Below the pieces are notes generated by a model. The model searched no databases. It was not told the DNA's origin and worked only from the letters and a program-made list of their open reading frames with translations. The position numbers and the translations under genes were made by a program. From contig JACKAN010000003.1 in assembly GCA_020635055.1 (NCBI GenBank), positions 62,001-126,000 of the forward strand: a DNA stretch of 64,000 nucleotides. The letters are read 5' to 3'. The stretch comes from Pseudobdellovibrionaceae bacterium. GTDB lineage: Bacteria; Bdellovibrionota; Bdellovibrionia; Bdellovibrionales; UBA1609. Shown one piece after another: positions 62,201 to 64,000 of the stretch; within the stretch, counting starts at the first letter, position 1; the number at the start of each line of letters is the position of its first letter.

Positions 62201-64000
62201 GGCCTCGACACGTCCTCTTCCTGCGGCTCCCACAAACTTAAAAATGCAAGCTTATCCGGAGCACCCTGATTGTGCGGGAACTCAAGGTCTTCAATTAACT
62301 TGGAACCCTAGCAGTTATTATGACAGCTTTGGTGTGATGCGAGGGAATAATTCTGGAATAGTTAATTTGGACCAGGCCACCAATGAAAACAAGTTTCTAT
62401 ATTGTAATTTGAACGATGGCTATAGTTATTCCTTTGCTATTTCTTCACAGTGGGGCACAAAATATTCGGCCAACTCTTCTTTGGTTTATTATTATTGGAC
62501 CTCACCAGCGAATTTAAGTTTAGCCCCTGGAGAGAATGAAATTATTCTGAATTGGACAGAGCCCAATGGCGGAGTTTTATATAACAATTCCAGCCCCAAG
62601 TATAATGTTTTCCGTTCTACTAGTATAAATGGACCCTTTACCGAAATCCTTTCGGATTTCACGGCAAGATCTTATACAGACAATACAATTACTCCAGGTG
62701 TGACATATTTTTACTACATTCAAACTGTCTTAACTACACCACAAAATAATTATTATTATATTGGTCCAAGGAGTTTAGTGAGGAGTGGCACAGCGGGGAG
62801 CCTGCCCGCAGCTCCAACGAATTTAGTTTTAATTGATAATACTAGTTTAGGCAGTGTGGAATTGCATTGGTCGGCTCCGAGTCATTACAACAGTTTCAAT
62901 TTGTATCAAGCTAGCAGCTTCGGTGGGCCCTACACTTGGGCGGGGAAAACCAGTAACAGTCGAATTTTAGGAGCCCCCTTAAACCCTGGTATGAATTACT
63001 TTTATGTCAAAGCAATATGGGGACTGCAAGAGACTGCGGCAACCAATATAGTTTCATATAGAAAAGCTGATATTACAGGATTCAATGTAACACCTACTGC
63101 CTCCGATATCACTTTGACTTGGGACTCCGTATCAGGGGCACAGGATTACAAAATTTTGCGCGCTGACAATGCTAATGGTCCCTATAGTGAAATTGCTACT
63201 GAAATTACGAATTCACATGTGGATACTTCCGTCATTTCCAACACCGGTTACTTTTATAGAGTTTATGCCACTTTTTCTGATGCGACGGTCGGACAGAAGA
63301 GTGCAGTGGCTCCAGCTATGTTAACTGGTCCAACTACTCCAACAGGTGTTTCACTAAAGGTGACATCTTCTACTTCTGTTAATGTGTCCTGGGCACCGGT
63401 CTTAGGCGCAACAGCACATAAGATTTATTCAGCAACATCTTTTGGCGGGCCTTATATTTTTAAAGTACAAATCCCATTAGGTTCTGAAAGTGTTGTTGCC
63501 GGATTAACGGCAAATACTGAGTATTTTTTTAAAGTGTCTGCTCTTGTGAGTTCTACAGAATACGACTCAACTCCGGTAAGTGTTTACACCTATTCTATTC
63601 CTGCAACCCCTTTAGGTATTGTTGGAAATAACTATATCAATGTGAGTTGGACACCGGTGATAGGAGTCGTTGATTACGATTTACTTCGTTCCTCAGATGG
63701 AGAGAACTATACTCCTTTAATTTCCAATCATCCAACAAGTAGTTATTTAGATAACAGTGCTTCCAATGGACAAATTTATTTTTATAAATTAAGAGCCAAT
63801 TTTGCAATGGGTTCTAGCTTATCTTTAGCGTCCATAGCTTACACTCCTGGAGTGACGCCTATACCACCAGTATATTTAGTAGCAAAAAACACTGGTACAG
63901 GTACTGATTTGCAATTGGACTGGGGGAAAGTAGAAGGTGCGAGCAGTTACAAAGTCTATGTAGATACTACGGCATCACATGTGACCCCCTTTATTTCTAC
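59220..64000 (+). CDS. Giant lipoprotein with two-cysteine Ig-like modules and fibronectin type III domains, 3' end outside window
   Basis: An open frame of 1260 codons that runs off the right edge. The ATG lies one base after the previous stop. MKKYFNNLLLIFLSLQLLVS is followed by Cys 21, a lipobox. About eight modules of 90-100 residues follow to about 61670. Each has a PxFxxxxPxSPNN-like opening, a DxxC, and an exit such as DxxGNxSxCxLxTxYxHD. From 61670 fibronectin type III domains follow (LSVSNNLDGGVYLNWQPDL, VSWAPVLGATAHKIYSA, KVYVDTTASHVTPF). The architecture suggests a long stalk on the cell surface. Paired cysteines in every module suggest one disulfide each. Confidence 0.85.
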   Translation, partial: MKKYFNNLLLIFLSLQLLVSCKEGKLNRPPDPEPIQILSLLVNDYTQSNVYIHVTGTIQLEDVIDLDTLQFFESSNCSSNIVGSVLVKNFKNTGVDLELTKNNTQNLYVSTENSSDCIFFITYKAEDLIPSEAKFSKTAPESPTRETASPGIFGTAFPSSATIKFYDNSLCTNLVGQGSVTNYSTVGLQINLTSNQVSNVFATVTDLLGQTSKCAELTTYSHLDNVITNPVFTAAIPLSPNNTSSSPFIKGALAPESISVTIYNDSACSNPLVSGTPEEFSNPGLQVILGNNTTTNLYAKSIDDLGNPSACALLTTYVHDTLPPNPPVFTAINPISPNNNNLFPRLNGTTSSDTLTVKFFDSSLCLVQIGSGSKSTFEGVGVSAGVANNSTTDIYAQSLDPAGNPSVCTLMSSYKHNTIPPNFPVFVGSTPSSPDNSTANPMVFGTVASFTNSLEFFDDENCTQSVGAGTSAEFESTGIVVNLQENTNNSVYVKVSDLEGNVSSCVFHTSYDHSNIPAPNPSLLYSFPASPTNGSNMPFFVGITDPNHETIVLYDDNTCANALGSGSRGQFASAGIQVTLPTNSTTNIHAIAQDIYGNFSSCGLLTTFIHNTVNPNNPIFSATVPVSPNATSTTPLMQGSASTPVSSQLPPFKVSFYDSVSCVNKIGEGNPSVFSGAGIPVNTSSDAITSIYAKTFDEAGNSSLCTYLLNYIHDSYQPSKPIFTNANPNSPSYSQEFKMSGVFAASPDFLNRVSVGVYTDSACANLLTSGSPTDYISGGISVTVPNNVTTPLYAATVNELGTRSNCQFQVNFKHDDVSPQSLSVSNNLDGGVYLNWQPDLDSSPLPKYFIERSLSVSGPFSLIASNLNANNFTDDLVSEGQTYFYRVFASNSTGRSRYSSVENTTVSVGSPVVATTLTANPGSQEVRLTWGANISNMTYKIYRSTQSGGPYTLLPITTTNNLYLDNTVSNNMTYYYVVTGSNPSGESMQSNMAAASTRPLPAAPTNLKMQAYPEHPDCAGTQGLQLTWNPSSYYDSFGVMRGNNSGIVNLDQATNENKFLYCNLNDGYSYSFAISSQWGTKYSANSSLVYYYWTSPANLSLAPGENEIILNWTEPNGGVLYNNSSPKYNVFRSTSINGPFTEILSDFTARSYTDNTITPGVTYFYYIQTVLTTPQNNYYYIGPRSLVRSGTAGSLPAAPTNLVLIDNTSLGSVELHWSAPSHYNSFNLYQASSFGGPYTWAGKTSNSRILGAPLNPGMNYFYVKAIWGLQETAATNIVSYRKADITGFNVTPTASDITLTWDSVSGAQDYKILRADNANGPYSEIATEITNSHVDTSVISNTGYFYRVYATFSDATVGQKSAVAPAMLTGPTTPTGVSLKVTSSTSVNVSWAPVLGATAHKIYSATSFGGPYIFKVQIPLGSESVVAGLTANTEYFFKVSALVSSTEYDSTPVSVYTYSIPATPLGIVGNNYINVSWTPVIGVVDYDLLRSSDGENYTPLISNHPTSSYLDNSASNGQIYFYKLRANFAMGSSLSLASIAYTPGVTPIPPVYLVAKNTGTGTDLQLDWGKVEGASSYKVYVDTTASHVTPFIS

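Overview
The window is an AT-rich bacterial chromosome segment, densely coded on both strands. It most resembles a free-living or predatory member of Bdellovibrionota, although there is no rRNA or other phylogenetic marker to prove this. The indications are a cbb3 oxidase operon with a fused CcoN-CcoO, a flagellar MotA/MotB pair, many secreted proteins and lipoproteins with no recognisable family, very large repeat-built surface lipoproteins, and several motor-like and coiled-coil proteins. No tRNA, rRNA or CRISPR array was seen.

Layout. 1-5719 (minus): an overlapping cbb3 oxidase operon, ccoI-ccoS-ccoNO-ccoQ-ccoP-ccoG, with ccoG running off the left edge. 5759-19712: housekeeping and envelope genes (FKBP prolyl isomerase, endonuclease/phosphatase-fold protein, M17 aminopeptidase, acyl-CoA synthetase, tandem 6-pyruvoyl-tetrahydropterin-synthase-like protein, three small exported proteins, GpmA, a membrane protein and a nucleoside transporter). 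19714-25866 (minus): a three-gene locus of a MotB/OmpA-like protein with a long coiled coil, a MotA/ExbB-like channel protein, and a 1177-residue FHA-coiled-coil membrane protein. This is the best candidate here for an undescribed ion-driven envelope machine.

25879-32060 is an accessory island. It holds an IS1634-family element flanked by perfect 116-bp direct repeats, an IS4-family element with short terminal inverted repeats, a broken LURP-one-related gene, two small exported proteins, a MITE-like palindromic element, and several copies of a dispersed repeat, one pair of which reaches into the 5' end of mnmH. A worn end of a second IS1634-like element lies at 36093-36143.

32017-43876: mnmH (tRNA 2-selenouridine synthase); two paralogous exported proteins that look like degenerate AAA+ domains; a tandem GNAT protein; cobalamin adenosyltransferase; a TolC-like protein; ResB and CcsA for cytochrome c maturation, which serve the same c-type cytochromes as the cbb3 operon; and motB/motA. 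44029-49833: a GYF-domain membrane protein, an 825-residue coiled-coil protein, a LysM lipoprotein and a probable outer-membrane barrel, together suggesting an assembly running from cytoplasm to outer membrane. A strong bidirectional terminator follows.

50036-64000: three consecutive same-strand giant lipoproteins. They carry, respectively, NHL-like propeller repeats with a recurring Cys-pair motif, 14 FG-GAP-type calcium-loop repeats, and two-cysteine Ig-like modules followed by fibronectin type III domains. The last runs off the right edge. They look like a surface adhesin or recognition set.
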